Shown in pieces: positions 5,445 through 5,532 of a DNA stretch of 5,532 nucleotides. A program made the position numbers and the translations under genes. The notes under the pieces are model-generated. The model searched no databases. It was given only the letters and a program-made list of their open reading frames with translations, and was not told the DNA's origin. Within the stretch, counting starts at the first letter, position 1; every line of letters begins with the position of its first letter. Source of the DNA: Bacteroides sp. (GTDB lineage: Bacteria > Bacteroidota > Bacteroidia > Bacteroidales > Bacteroidaceae); the NCBI GenBank assembly GCA_019414725.1, contig DXLM01000113.1, positions 1 to 5,532 of the forward strand. Reading direction: 5' to 3'.

Positions 5445-5532
5445 AAACAAACAGGAAGAAAACCCTTAACCATGGGGCAGGAAAGGTTTAGAGATATGGA
5501 TAAGATCTTTTAAGGATGAATCTGATTATAAA
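5445..5532. other. Right-edge intergenic sequence
   Basis: No convincing gene is visible. An ATG at 5516 preceded by TAAGG opens a frame that runs off the window after five codons. It could be the start of a following gene, but too little is present to judge. Confidence 0.3.

Noticed and set aside
5471..5512. Short plus-strand ATG frame (about 13 codons) near the right edge
   Set aside because: Too short, with no promoter and no recognisable product.

Overview
The window looks like chromosomal DNA of a gut Bacteroides or a close Bacteroidales relative. Four of the gene starts have a Bacteroides-type -7 box (TAnnTTTG) upstream. Shine-Dalgarno sequences are mostly weak. One gene encodes a lipoprotein with an acidic, Bacteroides-style sequence after its cysteine, and the protein families present are common in this group. 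This assignment comes from sequence features only; no database search was made.

Layout from left to right. Positions 1-1583 (minus strand) hold a two-gene operon. A small IscU/NifU-like iron-sulfur scaffold protein comes first (1583-882). A GGGtGRT-family protein follows 18 bases later (863 to beyond base 1) and is cut by the window edge. Both genes are cysteine-rich and have strongly biased codon use, which suggests high expression. Positions 1584-1810 are a divergent promoter region. Positions 1811-2329 (plus) encode an acidic DUF4375/DMP19-type protein. Positions 2330-2498 separate two convergent genes and contain a 94-base element with perfect 14-base inverted ends and two internal hairpins. 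It may be a bidirectional terminator, a dispersed repeat, or both. Positions 2499-3878 (minus) encode a GltS-family sodium:glutamate symporter. Positions 3879-4300 are a second divergent intergenic region with promoters facing both ways, a 13-base palindrome in the gltS leader and an AT-rich dyad. Positions 4301-5056 (plus) encode a probable surface lipoprotein, possibly NigD-like, with a strong intrinsic terminator at 5077-5112. Positions 5113-5532 contain no convincing gene but carry a tandem array of four palindromic 21-base units (5361-5444), arranged so that the whole array is itself close to palindromic.

Apart from the scaffold/GGGtGRT pair, the genes are separate transcription units with no clear shared function. 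The items most worth a second look are the scaffold/GGGtGRT operon, whose role I do not know to be established, and the two unexplained intergenic elements at 2379-2472 and 5311-5444.
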